Of a DNA stretch of 59,653 bases, positions 24,355 to 32,592 are shown one piece after another. How positions within the stretch are numbered: position 1 is the first letter of the stretch; every line of letters begins with the position of its first letter. The notes beneath the pieces were generated by a model that saw nothing but the letters and a program-made list of their open reading frames with translations, had not been told where the DNA came from and ran no database searches. The stretch is from Clostridiales bacterium. GTDB taxonomy: Bacteria; Bacillota; Clostridia; Oscillospirales; Oscillospiraceae. Where the stretch lies: the NCBI GenBank assembly GCA_004555205.1, contig SFIY01000019.1, positions 1 through 59,653 of the forward strand, written 5' to 3'. The translations under genes and the position numbers were made by a program.

Positions 24355-24845
24355 ACGCTGTTCGCTCCTATCATCATGGTTTGATTCAAGTTCTGCTCGG
24401 CATCGGCATAGGTGGTGTTGCAAACCAACACGATCTCAGAGAGCAAAATCTGCTTGGCATTGTGGAGCATTTTCCGCTCGCCGTTGGACAGGCCCCGCCG
24501 CTTATCGCGCCACATCAGGCCCTTTACCACCTGCGCCACCTTCATCAGCTCACCGCTCTTGATCCGCTCCATATTTTCCCGGTAGCGTTGGTTCCAATTA
24601 TTCGTCATGTCCACCTCCAGCAGGGGGATATGACGAATAACCTCCTCGATCTGGGAGATGGTATACAGCGATCTGACACCGATGGCAGCGCAATTTTCTA
24701 CAGGCAGTTTCAGTGTCAGGCCGCTTGTCAGCATACGGAACACATAATAATTGCTGCGCTTTCCGCCCAGTCGTTCCTCCGTAATGGCCTCGATGATTCC
24801 CGCCCCATGCATGGGATGCACGACTCTGTCGCCGATCAGATACAT
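24351..24845 (-). CDS. CarD/CdnL-family RNA polymerase-binding regulator
   Basis: 164-aa protein. N-terminal Tudor-like RNA-polymerase interaction domain (residues 1-60: YLIGDRVVHPMHGAGIIEAI) and a helical C-terminal DNA-binding domain. CarD-type proteins bind the polymerase beta subunit and stabilise open promoter complexes at rRNA and other promoters. It is translationally coupled to ispD. Leads the operon behind a near-consensus promoter. Confidence 0.92.
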   Translation of the reverse strand: MYLIGDRVVHPMHGAGIIEAITEERLGGKRSNYYVFRMLTSGLTLKLPVENCAAIGVRSLYTISQIEEVIRHIPLLEVDMTNNWNQRYRENMERIKSGELMKVAQVVKGLMWRDKRRGLSNGERKMLHNAKQILLSEIVLVCNTTYADAEQNLNQTMMIGANSV

Positions 24846-24895
24846 ATACGCACCTCCTTTATCTATTGAAAAAAAGTCAAAATAAACCCATTTAT

Positions 24896-24924
24896 ATTAT
24901 ACTGACTTTTTCCTGTTCTTTCAA
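24896..24924 (-). promoter_or_regulatory. Near-consensus sigma-A promoter of carD-ispD-ispF
   Basis: Minus strand TTGAAA (24919-24924), 17-bp spacer, TATAAT (24896-24901), about 50 bp before carD. Confidence 0.8.
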
Positions 24925-24962
24925 GAAGATTTTGTCAGAAAAAGGGAAAGAAAAACGCAAGA

Positions 24963-24988
24963 AAAAGGGCGGCTTGAGCCGCCCTTTT
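24963..24988 (-). terminator. Terminator after the CoA-transferase gene
   Basis: 11-bp stem (24963-24973 with 24978-24988), 4-nt loop, followed by a T-rich run on the minus strand. It lies five bases past the stop that the unshifted CoA-transferase frame would use, supporting that the original gene ended at 24993. Confidence 0.8.
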
Positions 24989-24992
24989 ATGT

Positions 24993-25104
24993 TTATCTGC
25001 GATTGTGGGGATACCAGATCTTCTGCTTTTCCGCTTCCTTGATGAGCTCCTCACGGAAATCGGGATGGGCAATAGAGATCAGCTTTTCGGCGCGTTCCCA
25101 ATCA
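24993..25104 (-). other. Out-of-frame 3' end of the CoA-transferase gene
   Basis: In the frame shifted by one base from the 419-codon gene, the minus strand reads DWERAEKLISIAHPDF then REELIKEAEK and ends IWYPHNRR-stop at 24993. This is the expected C-terminus of butyryl-CoA:acetate CoA-transferases (W-x-R-A-E-x-LI-x-IAHP-x-FR). Restoring one base between about 25098 and 25112 would give a 448-residue protein, the usual family length. Confidence 0.85.
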
Positions 25105-26338
25105 GGCCCTTCAGGCACACGCAGCCGTACTCGGTGACCACATACATGGTATTCACGCGGGTATCGGTGACCACACTGCCGGGCTGCAGCGTAGGACGGA
25201 TGCGGGAAGCCAGCGTACCGTCCTTGTTTTTATGGGTGGAGCTGAGGCAGATGAAGCTCTTGCCGCCCTTGCTCAGATAGGCGCCCAGCACGAAATCCTG
25301 CTGACCGCCTGCGCCGGAGATCTGCTTGGTACCTGCCGTTTCACCGTTCACCTGACCGTAAAGGTCAATATCCACGGCGTTGTTGATGGAAATAAAGTTA
25401 TCAATGGAGGCAATGGTGCGAATATCGTTGGTATAGCTGATAGGCGCCGCCATGCAGGCCGGGTTATCATTCAGATAGTCGTACAGCTTTTGGGTACCTG
25501 CCGCAAACGCATACACCTGACGGCCCTTGTCGATCGTCTTTTTCCGGCAGGTCACCTTACCGGCCATGGCCAGATCCACATATGCATCCACATACATCTC
25601 GGTATGTACACCCAAGTCCTTCAGATCGGACTCACACAGCATGGCGCCCACGGTGTTGGGCATACCGCCGATCCCCAACTGCAGGCAGGCGCCGTTGGGA
25701 ATCTGCTCAACGATCAGCTTGGCCACCGCCTTATCCACATCCGTTGCCGGGTTGGAGGGCTGGATCCCCATGGGGTCATTGCGGCCTTCCACGATCATAT
25801 CCACTTCGCTGACATGGATGCACTCATCAAAGCCGCCCAGGCAGCGGGGCATATTTGCATTGACCTCCACGATAATGACCTTCGCCTTATCACAGAGGGC
25901 ACGAATGTGGGAGGCGGAAAGGCCGAAGTTAAAGTAACCGTGGCTGTCCATGGGCGCCACCTGGAACATGGCCACATCCGGCGGTGTGATATGGTCGGTA
26001 TAGTAGCGGGGCAGCTCGCTGTAGCGCATCGGCTCATGGAAGCCTGCACCGGTGGCAATGTGCTTGCGCTCCACACTGCTCATATGGTGGGAATTGAAAA
26101 TAATATGATGGACGGGGTCCTCAATATCGAAAATAGCGGGCTTCCACAGGCTGATACCGCCGCGCACCTTCACATCCTCCAGCTCCGGCGCACGGCGCGC
26201 CAGTGCTTCGTCCAACACGCGGGGATGAATGGCGCAAAAGCCGTAGTCCACCCAATCGCCGGATTGAATCACCTTCACTGCCTCATCGGCCGTGACCAGT
26301 TTCTCCTGATACATCTTCTGAAAATCCGCAAAAGCCAT
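25079..26338 (-). CDS. Butyryl-CoA:acetate / 4-hydroxybutyrate CoA-transferase, C-terminally frameshifted
   Basis: 419 residues as read; the family has about 448. Enzymes of this type move CoA from butyryl-CoA to acetate, the last step of butyrate formation. Seen: N-terminal CoA-transferase fold, LQLGIGGMPNTVGAML, GVHTEMYVDAYVDLA with the likely catalytic Glu (about 247), AFAAGTQKLYDYLNDNPAC, and QISGAGGQQDFVLGAY. After EYGCVCLKGL the reading frame departs from the family and stops at 25079; the true C-terminus continues in another frame to 24993. SD GGAGGAG precedes the ATG. Own promoter region and terminator, so a stand-alone gene. The shift may be a real mutation or a base error. Substrate assignment is by motif only. 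Confidence 0.85.
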   Translation of the reverse strand: MAFADFQKMYQEKLVTADEAVKVIQSGDWVDYGFCAIHPRVLDEALARRAPELEDVKVRGGISLWKPAIFDIEDPVHHIIFNSHHMSSVERKHIATGAGFHEPMRYSELPRYYTDHITPPDVAMFQVAPMDSHGYFNFGLSASHIRALCDKAKVIIVEVNANMPRCLGGFDECIHVSEVDMIVEGRNDPMGIQPSNPATDVDKAVAKLIVEQIPNGACLQLGIGGMPNTVGAMLCESDLKDLGVHTEMYVDAYVDLAMAGKVTCRKKTIDKGRQVYAFAAGTQKLYDYLNDNPACMAAPISYTNDIRTIASIDNFISINNAVDIDLYGQVNGETAGTKQISGAGGQQDFVLGAYLSKGGKSFICLSSTHKNKDGTLASRIRPTLQPGSVVTDTRVNTMYVVTEYGCVCLKGLIGNAPKS

Positions 26339-26440
26339 GATATGCTCCTCCTCGTTTGAAATTGATTTTCATCTCAAATCCATCGTTAATTTTACCACAA
26401 TCTTTTTGGAAATGGCAGTACTTTTGCCCCCAAAAATATG

Positions 26441-26462
26441 AAATTGTTGCTTTGCACAATTT
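26441..26462. promoter_or_regulatory. Inverted repeat upstream of the CoA-transferase gene
   Basis: Perfect 7-bp arms AAATTGT/ACAATTT with an 8-bp centre (26441-26447, 26456-26462), about 100 bp before the start codon. Likely a dimeric regulator site. The spacing differs from the canonical Rex operator. A possible minus-strand promoter (CTGCCA-18-TAAAAT) lies between it and the gene. Confidence 0.35.
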
Positions 26463-26487
26463 AAAATGTATGTTTTAGTCGATATAA

Positions 26488-26520
26488 CAAAAAGAGCCGA
26501 CACAAATGTGTCGGCTCTTT
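26488..26520 (-). terminator. Terminator after ispH-rpsA
   Basis: 14-bp perfect stem with a 2-nt centre (26491-26504 with 26507-26520), followed by TTTTTG on the minus strand. Confidence 0.85.
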
Positions 26521-26542
26521 GACGGCAATTGTTGGACTGAAC

Positions 26543-28504
26543 TTACTCAGCGTCCTCCTCGACTTCCTCGACTTCCTCAGCAGCGGGTGCCAGCAGAGCG
26601 CGGATGGACAGGGAGATCTTCTGCTTCTCCTCGTCGATCGCAGTGATCTTAGCATCAACCATCTGGCCCTCGGACAGGACATCACCGGGCTTGTCGATGC
26701 GGCGATCGGCGATCTGGGAGATGTGGATCAGGCCATCCACACCGGGAACGACCTCAGCAAAAGCGCCGAAGGTCATCAGCTTGACGATACGCACGTTAGC
26801 GACATCGCCCACCTTGTAGGTTTCCATAAACTTATCCCAGGGATTGCAGGAGCGGTCCTTCACACCCAGGGAGATCTTGTGCTTCTCAGCGTCGAAGGAG
26901 ATGACGTACACCTCCAGCGTATCGCCAACGGAAACGACCTCGGCAGGATTCTTGATACGGCTCCAAGACAGCTCGGAGATATGTACCATACCATCCACGC
27001 CGCCGATGTCCACGAACACACCGTAGGAAGTCATAGACTTGACGGTACCGGTGTAGCGCTTGCCCACTTCAATGTTGTTCCAGATCTCAGCCTGCGCTGC
27101 TGCACGGGCCTCATAGGCCACGGCACGGATGGAACCGACCACGCGGCGGCGGGCACGGTTGACCTCGGTAATACGCAGGGACACGGTCTGGCCGATCATC
27201 TCGCTCAGCTCAGCGCCGCGGGGCTGGCCGCTCTGGGAAGCGGGCACGAACACGCGCACGCCCTTGACGTTGACAACGATACCGCCCTTGTTCTCTTCGG
27301 TGACCTTACCTTCCAGAGTGACCTTATTCTCACGGGCTTCCTCGATGTCTTCCCAAACCTTCACAGCATCCAGGCGCTTCTTGGACAGCATCGCATAGCC
27401 TTCCACATCGTTGACACGGATGATGTAGGTTTCGATCTCATCGCCGACCTTCACAATATCCTCGGGCTTGGCATTGGGGTCTGCGGACAGCTCGTCAATC
27501 GCGATATAGCCGGCCTGCTTGCAGCCCAGATCGACCTGCACCTCAGTGGGGCCGATTGACGTCACGATACCGGTTACCTTCTCTCCTGTATTTAAAGTCT
27601 TAAAAGATTTTTCCAGCATTTCTTCGAAGCTTTCTTCCATAGCTTCCACGTTCTTGATTTCTTCGCTCATCGTTGTATATACCTCCTTAATGATGCCCGC
27701 AGGTGTGGAGGCACCGGCCGTCAGGCCCGCCACGGTGCACCCTTTGAAAAATGCCGGCTTGAGCTCCGCCGCACCCTCGATTTGGTATACGGCAGGACAT
27801 TTCGTGCGGCAAATCTCCGTCAAATGCTTTGTGTTGGCACTTTTCCGATCCCCGACCACGACCATAACATCCACCTGAGCGGCCAAATCTGCCGCCTCAG
27901 ATTGACGCTTATGCGTAGCATTACATATTGTATCAAATATTTTTACATTTGTACACTCTTTTTTTAAAATTTCTGCAGATGTTTCCCAAATCGATCGAAT
28001 ACAAGTGGTTTGCGCCACCGCCACAAGGGGCAGAGTCCGGCGCTGCGGGTCATCCTGCAGCCATTCTTTCAGCTTTTCCGGTCCGTCAAATACCTGTGAA
28101 CGCTCTGACCAGCTTGCCACGCCCACCACTTCAGGATGGTGCGGCTCACCGATAATGACGGGTGTACTCCCCTCCTCATCCGCATGGGCCACCAGCTGCT
28201 GCAGGCGCAGCACATTGGGGCAGGTCGCATCCACACAGGCCGCGCCGATTTCGTGCAGGCAGGCAAACACATCCTTCTTTTCGCCGTGGGCACGGATCAG
28301 CACCGTATCATGGGGTTTGATTTCGTCCACGCCGTTAATTTGCCGCGCGCCCAGTTCCTCCAGCCGCGCCACCACATTGGCGTTGTGAATAATGCTGCCC
28401 AGCATCACACAGCCGCCCTTTTCCTGCGCCGTCTTTACCGCCAGATTGACGGCGCGTTCCACGCCATAGCAAAAACCGGCCGATTTTGCCTGTATGACCT
28501 TCAT
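26543..28504 (-). CDS. ispH-rpsA: Fused HMBPP reductase IspH - ribosomal protein S1
   Basis: 653-aa fusion typical of Clostridia. Residues 1-278 are IspH, the [4Fe-4S] enzyme making IPP/DMAPP: Cys12 in AGFCYG, the second Cys in DATCPNV, the third in CNATHKRQ, plus the TNTKHLTEIC-like segment. From about 279 four S1 RNA-binding domains follow (starting near VTGIVTSIGP, VTLEGKVTEE, RYTGTVKSMT and VANVRIVKLM), ending in an acidic tail. The junction carries an AAGGAGGT and ATG that could start S1 alone. It is the last gene of the scpA-to-ispH run; the start overlaps the plsC stop (ATGA). Confidence 0.96.
   Translation of the reverse strand: MKVIQAKSAGFCYGVERAVNLAVKTAQEKGGCVMLGSIIHNANVVARLEELGARQINGVDEIKPHDTVLIRAHGEKKDVFACLHEIGAACVDATCPNVLRLQQLVAHADEEGSTPVIIGEPHHPEVVGVASWSERSQVFDGPEKLKEWLQDDPQRRTLPLVAVAQTTCIRSIWETSAEILKKECTNVKIFDTICNATHKRQSEAADLAAQVDVMVVVGDRKSANTKHLTEICRTKCPAVYQIEGAAELKPAFFKGCTVAGLTAGASTPAGIIKEVYTTMSEEIKNVEAMEESFEEMLEKSFKTLNTGEKVTGIVTSIGPTEVQVDLGCKQAGYIAIDELSADPNAKPEDIVKVGDEIETYIIRVNDVEGYAMLSKKRLDAVKVWEDIEEARENKVTLEGKVTEENKGGIVVNVKGVRVFVPASQSGQPRGAELSEMIGQTVSLRITEVNRARRRVVGSIRAVAYEARAAAQAEIWNNIEVGKRYTGTVKSMTSYGVFVDIGGVDGMVHISELSWSRIKNPAEVVSVGDTLEVYVISFDAEKHKISLGVKDRSCNPWDKFMETYKVGDVANVRIVKLMTFGAFAEVVPGVDGLIHISQIADRRIDKPGDVLSEGQMVDAKITAIDEEKQKISLSIRALLAPAAEEVEEVEEDAE
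27668..27688 (-). promoter_or_regulatory. Internal ribosome-binding site and ATG for a separate S1 protein
   Basis: Minus strand AAGGAGGT (27681-27688) lies ten bases before an in-frame ATG (27668-27670; MSEEIKNVEA). Initiation here would give a 375-aa S1 with four S1 domains, close to the size of the stand-alone Firmicutes S1 homologue. The same bases encode IIKEVYTT of IspH, so it could be coincidental. Confidence 0.5.
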
Positions 28505-29094
28505 GAAACGCCTCCCAGCTCATATGCCTGACGCATGACCTCCTCGGCATTGGCCTGATATTCCTCCGCCGTGCCCTTACGTCCGGTATACACCGGTGCA
28601 TAGGTTTTACCGAAGATCACCGGCACACGCTGAAACAACTTCTTGGTTGTGCCGATAAATACCGGCAGCATCTTCACGCCCGAGCGAATGGCGATCATCG
28701 CCGCACCGCCCTTGACAGATACTTTTCCCGGCTGCCTGACACGGGTTCCCTCGGGGAAGATCAGCAGATGGAACCCTGCCTTCAGGCTCTGGATCGATGT
28801 CCTGACGGCGCTGATATCCGAGTGGCCGCGATTCACGGGAAAGGCGCCCATTTTTCGGATAAAGGCATTCACCACGGGAATACGGAACAATTGCTCCTTT
28901 GCCATGATCCGCAGCTTTGTTTGCTGTGACATGGCAAGGATCATCAAAATGGGGTCCCAGTTACTGCTGTGATTGGCGCAGATCACCACCGGTTCTTCCG
29001 GCAAATTATCCAGACCCTTCACATCGATCGGATGAAATAGCAGAGCGATAGGGCGCACAATGGCCCACACCACTTCGTAAAACTTATTTCTCAA
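28501..29094 (-). CDS. plsC: 1-acyl-sn-glycerol-3-phosphate acyltransferase
   Basis: 197-aa membrane-associated acyltransferase making phosphatidic acid from lysophosphatidic acid. Motif I NHSSNWDPI (H-x4-D), motif II near FPVNRGHSDISAV, motif III FPEGTRVR. One hydrophobic N-terminal segment. Overlaps cmk by 11 bp and ispH by 4 bp. The plus-strand plsY at 55428 supplies the first acylation step. Confidence 0.93.
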   Translation of the reverse strand: MRNKFYEVVWAIVRPIALLFHPIDVKGLDNLPEEPVVICANHSSNWDPILMILAMSQQTKLRIMAKEQLFRIPVVNAFIRKMGAFPVNRGHSDISAVRTSIQSLKAGFHLLIFPEGTRVRQPGKVSVKGGAAMIAIRSGVKMLPVFIGTTKKLFQRVPVIFGKTYAPVYTGRKGTAEEYQANAEEVMRQAYELGGVS

Positions 29095-29773
29095 CAGCGA
29101 GCGCCTCCTTGATTACACGCAAAAGCAGTTGTTTGCTCTCCTCAAAATCGGTCTTACCGTTGTCCACCGGCACGGCGTCATCTGCCTGCCGCAGCGGCGC
29201 GGTGGCCCGGTGACTGTCTGCCCAGTCACGCTTCTCAATGTCACGCAGGACTTCCTCGAAGGTGCAAGGTGTGCCGCGCTGTACCAGCTCCTTCATGCGG
29301 CGCCGGGCACGAACCTCTGCCGGCGCGGTGAGAAAAATTTTCACATCCGCATCGGGCAGCACCACCGTGCCGATGTCGCGGCCGTCCATGATCACATTGT
29401 AGCGCTTGGCCATATCGCGCTGCATATCCAGCAGGAAGTCACGCACGGCAGGGATGGCCGACACATCCGAGGCGTACATGGAAATCTGGGGCAGGCGGAT
29501 TTGATCCGTCACATCCTCGCCGCACAGCATCATATGCTGCAAGCCGTCGTCGCCATAGCACATATCCACCTTGATGTTCGGCAGCGCTGCGGCAACAGCC
29601 TCGGCATCCTTGGGATCGATATTGTTTTTCCAGACATAGTACCCGATGGTGCGATAGATCGCGCCGGTATCTACATAGACAATCCCCATTTCTGCCGCAA
29701 CGGCTTTGGCCAATGTACTTTTTCCCGCGCCGGACGGGCCGTCAATTGCTATGGAATACTTCTTTTCAATCAT
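29084..29773 (-). CDS. cmk: Cytidylate kinase
   Basis: 229-aa kinase converting CMP/dCMP to the diphosphates. P-loop IDGPSGAGKSTLAKAVA (about 10-26), CMP-binding VDTGAIYRTIG, RDIGTVVLPDA, lid ARRRMKEL and RDWADSHRATAPL. cmk-plsC-ispH/rpsA is the conserved clostridial order. Confidence 0.96.
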   Translation of the reverse strand: MIEKKYSIAIDGPSGAGKSTLAKAVAAEMGIVYVDTGAIYRTIGYYVWKNNIDPKDAEAVAAALPNIKVDMCYGDDGLQHMMLCGEDVTDQIRLPQISMYASDVSAIPAVRDFLLDMQRDMAKRYNVIMDGRDIGTVVLPDADVKIFLTAPAEVRARRRMKELVQRGTPCTFEEVLRDIEKRDWADSHRATAPLRQADDAVPVDNGKTDFEESKQLLLRVIKEALAVEK

Positions 29774-29782
29774 TTTCTTACC

Positions 29783-31015
29783 TCAATTTTCCGCAGCAGA
29801 TCTACCCGCCTGACGCCCTGTGGCCCAGGCAATCTGCAAATTAAATCCGCCGGTATAGGCATCCACATCCAGCACTTCACCGGCAAAGTATAAACCGTGG
29901 AGCAGCTTGGACTCCATGGTGGCAGGCTGCACTTCCCCCACCTTCACGCCGCCTGTGGTCACAATGGCTTCCTCCACCGGTCTTGTGCCGGATACCGCCA
30001 CGGGGAAATGCTTCAGCAGGGCGATCAGCGCCCGGCGCTGTTCCTTCGTCAGGGCGTTTGCCTTTTGCCCGGCAGAAAGGCACAGCTTGTCCAGTACCAC
30101 GCTGACCATACTGCGGTGTACCAGACCGCCGATAATCTTATCCAGCCCGCGGTTGGGATTTTCCGCCACATCGCGCAAAATCCGCGCTTCCAGCTTCTGC
30201 TCATCCAACGCCGGCTTCAGGTCGATGGACAGGCGATAGCTGTCCTTTTCCCAGTTGCGCAAATGGGCACTGGCGGAAAGCACCAGCGGGCCGGACACAC
30301 CGAAATGGGTAAACAGCATTTCACCGAACTCACGGAATACTGCCTTGTTTTTCCGGTTAAAGACCGTCAGCTCCACATTTTTCAAGGCAAGGCCCTGCAT
30401 CTGTGCGCAGCACGCATCGGGGCTGACCAACGGCACCAGTGAGCCCCGCGGCTCTATAATGGTATGGCCCCAGGCCGCCGCCATGCGATACCCGTCACCT
30501 GTGGAGCCGGTACCGGGATAGGACACGCCGCCCGTGGCTAAAATGGCAGCGTCAGCGGCATAGCTGTTCTTCTCACCTCTGACCGCCCTCACGCAGCCGT
30601 CTTCCGCTTCAACGGACAGCGCACGCTCACGCACCAGGTTCACACGGAGCTTCTGCAGGCGGCGCTTCAGCGCGCCCGATATATCAAAGGCGCAGTCGGA
30701 CACGGGAAACACCCGATTGCCCCGTTCCACCTTCAGCGGTACGCCCAGCTCCTCGAAAAAAGACATGGTATCTCTTGCGCCGAAACGGGACAGCGCGCTG
30801 TAAAGAAACTTCCCGTTACGGGGGATATGCGCCATCAGGCCCTCCGTGTCCGTGTCATTGGTCACATTACAGCGGCCTTTCCCCGTAATATTCAGTTTTT
30901 TGCCCAACCGCTCGTTGGGCTCGAGCAGCGTGACGGCCGCGCCGTTTTCCGCCGCCGATATGGCCGCCATCATGCCGGCCGCACCGCCGCCGATCACTAC
31001 CACTTTTTTATTCAT
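29783..31015 (-). CDS. YhiN/HI0933-family flavoprotein
   Basis: 410-aa NAD(P)/FAD-dependent oxidoreductase of the HI0933/YhiN family. N-terminal dinucleotide site VVIGGGAAGMMAAISAA, the family motif GKKLNITGKGRCNVTN, ATGGVSYPGTGSTGDGY, and C-terminal FAGEVLDVDAYTGGFNLQIAWATG. Physiological substrate is unknown. Its start overlaps the rpiR-type gene by eight bases. Confidence 0.9.
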   Translation of the reverse strand: MNKKVVVIGGGAAGMMAAISAAENGAAVTLLEPNERLGKKLNITGKGRCNVTNDTDTEGLMAHIPRNGKFLYSALSRFGARDTMSFFEELGVPLKVERGNRVFPVSDCAFDISGALKRRLQKLRVNLVRERALSVEAEDGCVRAVRGEKNSYAADAAILATGGVSYPGTGSTGDGYRMAAAWGHTIIEPRGSLVPLVSPDACCAQMQGLALKNVELTVFNRKNKAVFREFGEMLFTHFGVSGPLVLSASAHLRNWEKDSYRLSIDLKPALDEQKLEARILRDVAENPNRGLDKIIGGLVHRSMVSVVLDKLCLSAGQKANALTKEQRRALIALLKHFPVAVSGTRPVEEAIVTTGGVKVGEVQPATMESKLLHGLYFAGEVLDVDAYTGGFNLQIAWATGRQAGRSAAEN

Positions 31016-31874
31016 CTTCCGTTTTGCCGAAAATATTATATCTGGACCAAACCTTTTCCAGATCCGAATAGGTGTTGGAAATTTCCTCTTTCTTCTGCCG
31101 CCCCACGGCCACGATCAACGCATTGAGCAGGCTCAGCGGCGCGGCCATGGAGTCCACCATGGAAATCATATCACTGCGTACCAGAAGGGATGCGCTGGCC
31201 AATTGGTACAGGGGCGACATCTGGCTGTCCGTAATGGCGATCACATCTGCACCGCGGTCACAGGCGAAATGCACCGCATTCTCCGTCATCTTGGAATAAC
31301 GCGGAAAACTGATCCCCACCAGCACATCGCCGGGGCCGATATGCAGCATCTGTTCAAAAATCTCACCGGCAGAGAAATTCTGCACCAGTGTCACATTCTT
31401 AAAGATCAAATGGAAATAGAAATTTAAGTAGCCTGCCAAAAACGAGGAGGAGCGAACGCCCAACAGATAAATATGCTCTGCGTGTACCAGCTTGTCCACC
31501 ACACGGTTAAACTCCGCGCGATCTGCTTGAATGATCGCGGTGTGGATACTGTTCATATCGCGCTGCATGACCGTTCCCAAAATATCCGGGTCGGTCATCT
31601 GGTCATTAGAGGCCTGGATACGCTGGATAGATGTCAGCTTCCCGCGGATGATCTCCTGCAGCGCCTTTTGCATGGTGGGATACCCGTCGTAACCCAATTC
31701 CGTGGCGAAACGCACCACGGTGGATTCGCTGACCTGGGCCGTTTTGCCCAGCTTGTTGGCTGTCATAAACGCGGCCTTGTCATAGTTTTCCAAAATATAG
31801 GCGGCAATTCGCTTTTGCCCCTTGGAAAAACTGTTCATTCGGGATTGAATGGTATGCAGTACGCTCTTACTCAC
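31008..31874 (-). CDS. MurR/RpiR-family transcriptional regulator
   Basis: 288-aa regulator: N-terminal HTH_6 (about 1-77) with the recognition segment VSESTVVRFATELGY, then a SIS sugar-phosphate-binding domain (about 120-255) with LLGVRSSSFLAGYL and GISFPRYSKMTENAV. RpiR proteins respond to phosphosugars, often amino sugars. No sugar operon is adjacent; it overlaps the rluB-type gene and the YhiN gene by eight bases each, so it is embedded in an operon of cell-cycle and translation genes. Confidence 0.9.
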   Translation of the reverse strand: MSKSVLHTIQSRMNSFSKGQKRIAAYILENYDKAAFMTANKLGKTAQVSESTVVRFATELGYDGYPTMQKALQEIIRGKLTSIQRIQASNDQMTDPDILGTVMQRDMNSIHTAIIQADRAEFNRVVDKLVHAEHIYLLGVRSSSFLAGYLNFYFHLIFKNVTLVQNFSAGEIFEQMLHIGPGDVLVGISFPRYSKMTENAVHFACDRGADVIAITDSQMSPLYQLASASLLVRSDMISMVDSMAAPLSLLNALIVAVGRQKKEEISNTYSDLEKVWSRYNIFGKTEDE

Positions 31875-32586
31875 TTTTCATCGCTTCCTTTACTGATTGC
31901 AGCTCCTCTTGCGTTAAGTAACGCCACTTTCCGCTCGGCAGGCTGCCTAATTGCAGTGTGTGCTCCTGCACACGCTGCAGCCGTTCCACACGCAGGCCGA
32001 CCTGCGCGCACATACGGCGAATCTGTCGGTTTTTGCCTTCATGTATCGTGATCCGCAGGCACAATTTCCCCTTCTCGCGGGAAACCTCCTCCACCTGCGC
32101 CGGTCGTATCCTCTCGCCGTCCAAACAGCGGATCGCCATCAGCTTTTCCCGCGCACGGTCCAGTGCGCCGGTAACGGTGACCAGATAGATCTTGTTGATT
32201 TCATTTTTGGGATGGAGCAATGCCTGCATCCAATCCCCGTCGTTGGTAAAAAGCAGCAGGCCTTCCGAGTCCATGTCCAGTCTGCCCACGGGAAATACGC
32301 GCCTACCGCAGTCTGCCACCAAATCAGCCGCCGTCCTGCGGCCAAATTCATCGGACAGCGTGGTCACATAGCCGCGGGGCTTGTGGAGCATCAGATATAC
32401 ATACTCCTGCTCCGACGGCAGTAGTTGACCATCCACTTCAATGCGGTCGTGGTCAGGGTCGGCCTTATCGCCCAGCGAGGCCACCGCGCCGTTGACGCAA
32501 ACCCGTCCGACACGCAGCCAATCCTCCGCCGTGCGGCGGGAGCACAGCCCCGACCGCGCCATCAATTTTTGCAGGCGCTCCGTCAT
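31867..32586 (-). CDS. rluB: RluB/RsuA-type pseudouridine synthase
   Basis: 239-aa rRNA pseudouridine synthase. N-terminal S4 RNA-binding domain (about 2-60: RLQKLMARSGLCSRRTAEDW), catalytic GRLDMDSEGLLLFTNDG with the essential Asp, and KTYLV-like IYLVTVTG. In Firmicutes this gene next to scpAB and dac is usually RluB (23S U2605). RluB versus RsuA/RluE cannot be settled by eye. Confidence 0.9.
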   Translation of the reverse strand: MTERLQKLMARSGLCSRRTAEDWLRVGRVCVNGAVASLGDKADPDHDRIEVDGQLLPSEQEYVYLMLHKPRGYVTTLSDEFGRRTAADLVADCGRRVFPVGRLDMDSEGLLLFTNDGDWMQALLHPKNEINKIYLVTVTGALDRAREKLMAIRCLDGERIRPAQVEEVSREKGKLCLRITIHEGKNRQIRRMCAQVGLRVERLQRVQEHTLQLGSLPSGKWRYLTQEELQSVKEAMKSE

Positions 32587-32592
32587 TCTCTC

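Noticed and set aside
26441..26462. Rex operator before the CoA-transferase gene
   Set aside because: Half-sites TTGT/ACAA are 8 bp apart instead of 10, and the inner TTAA/TTAA part of the consensus is absent; kept only as a generic inverted repeat.
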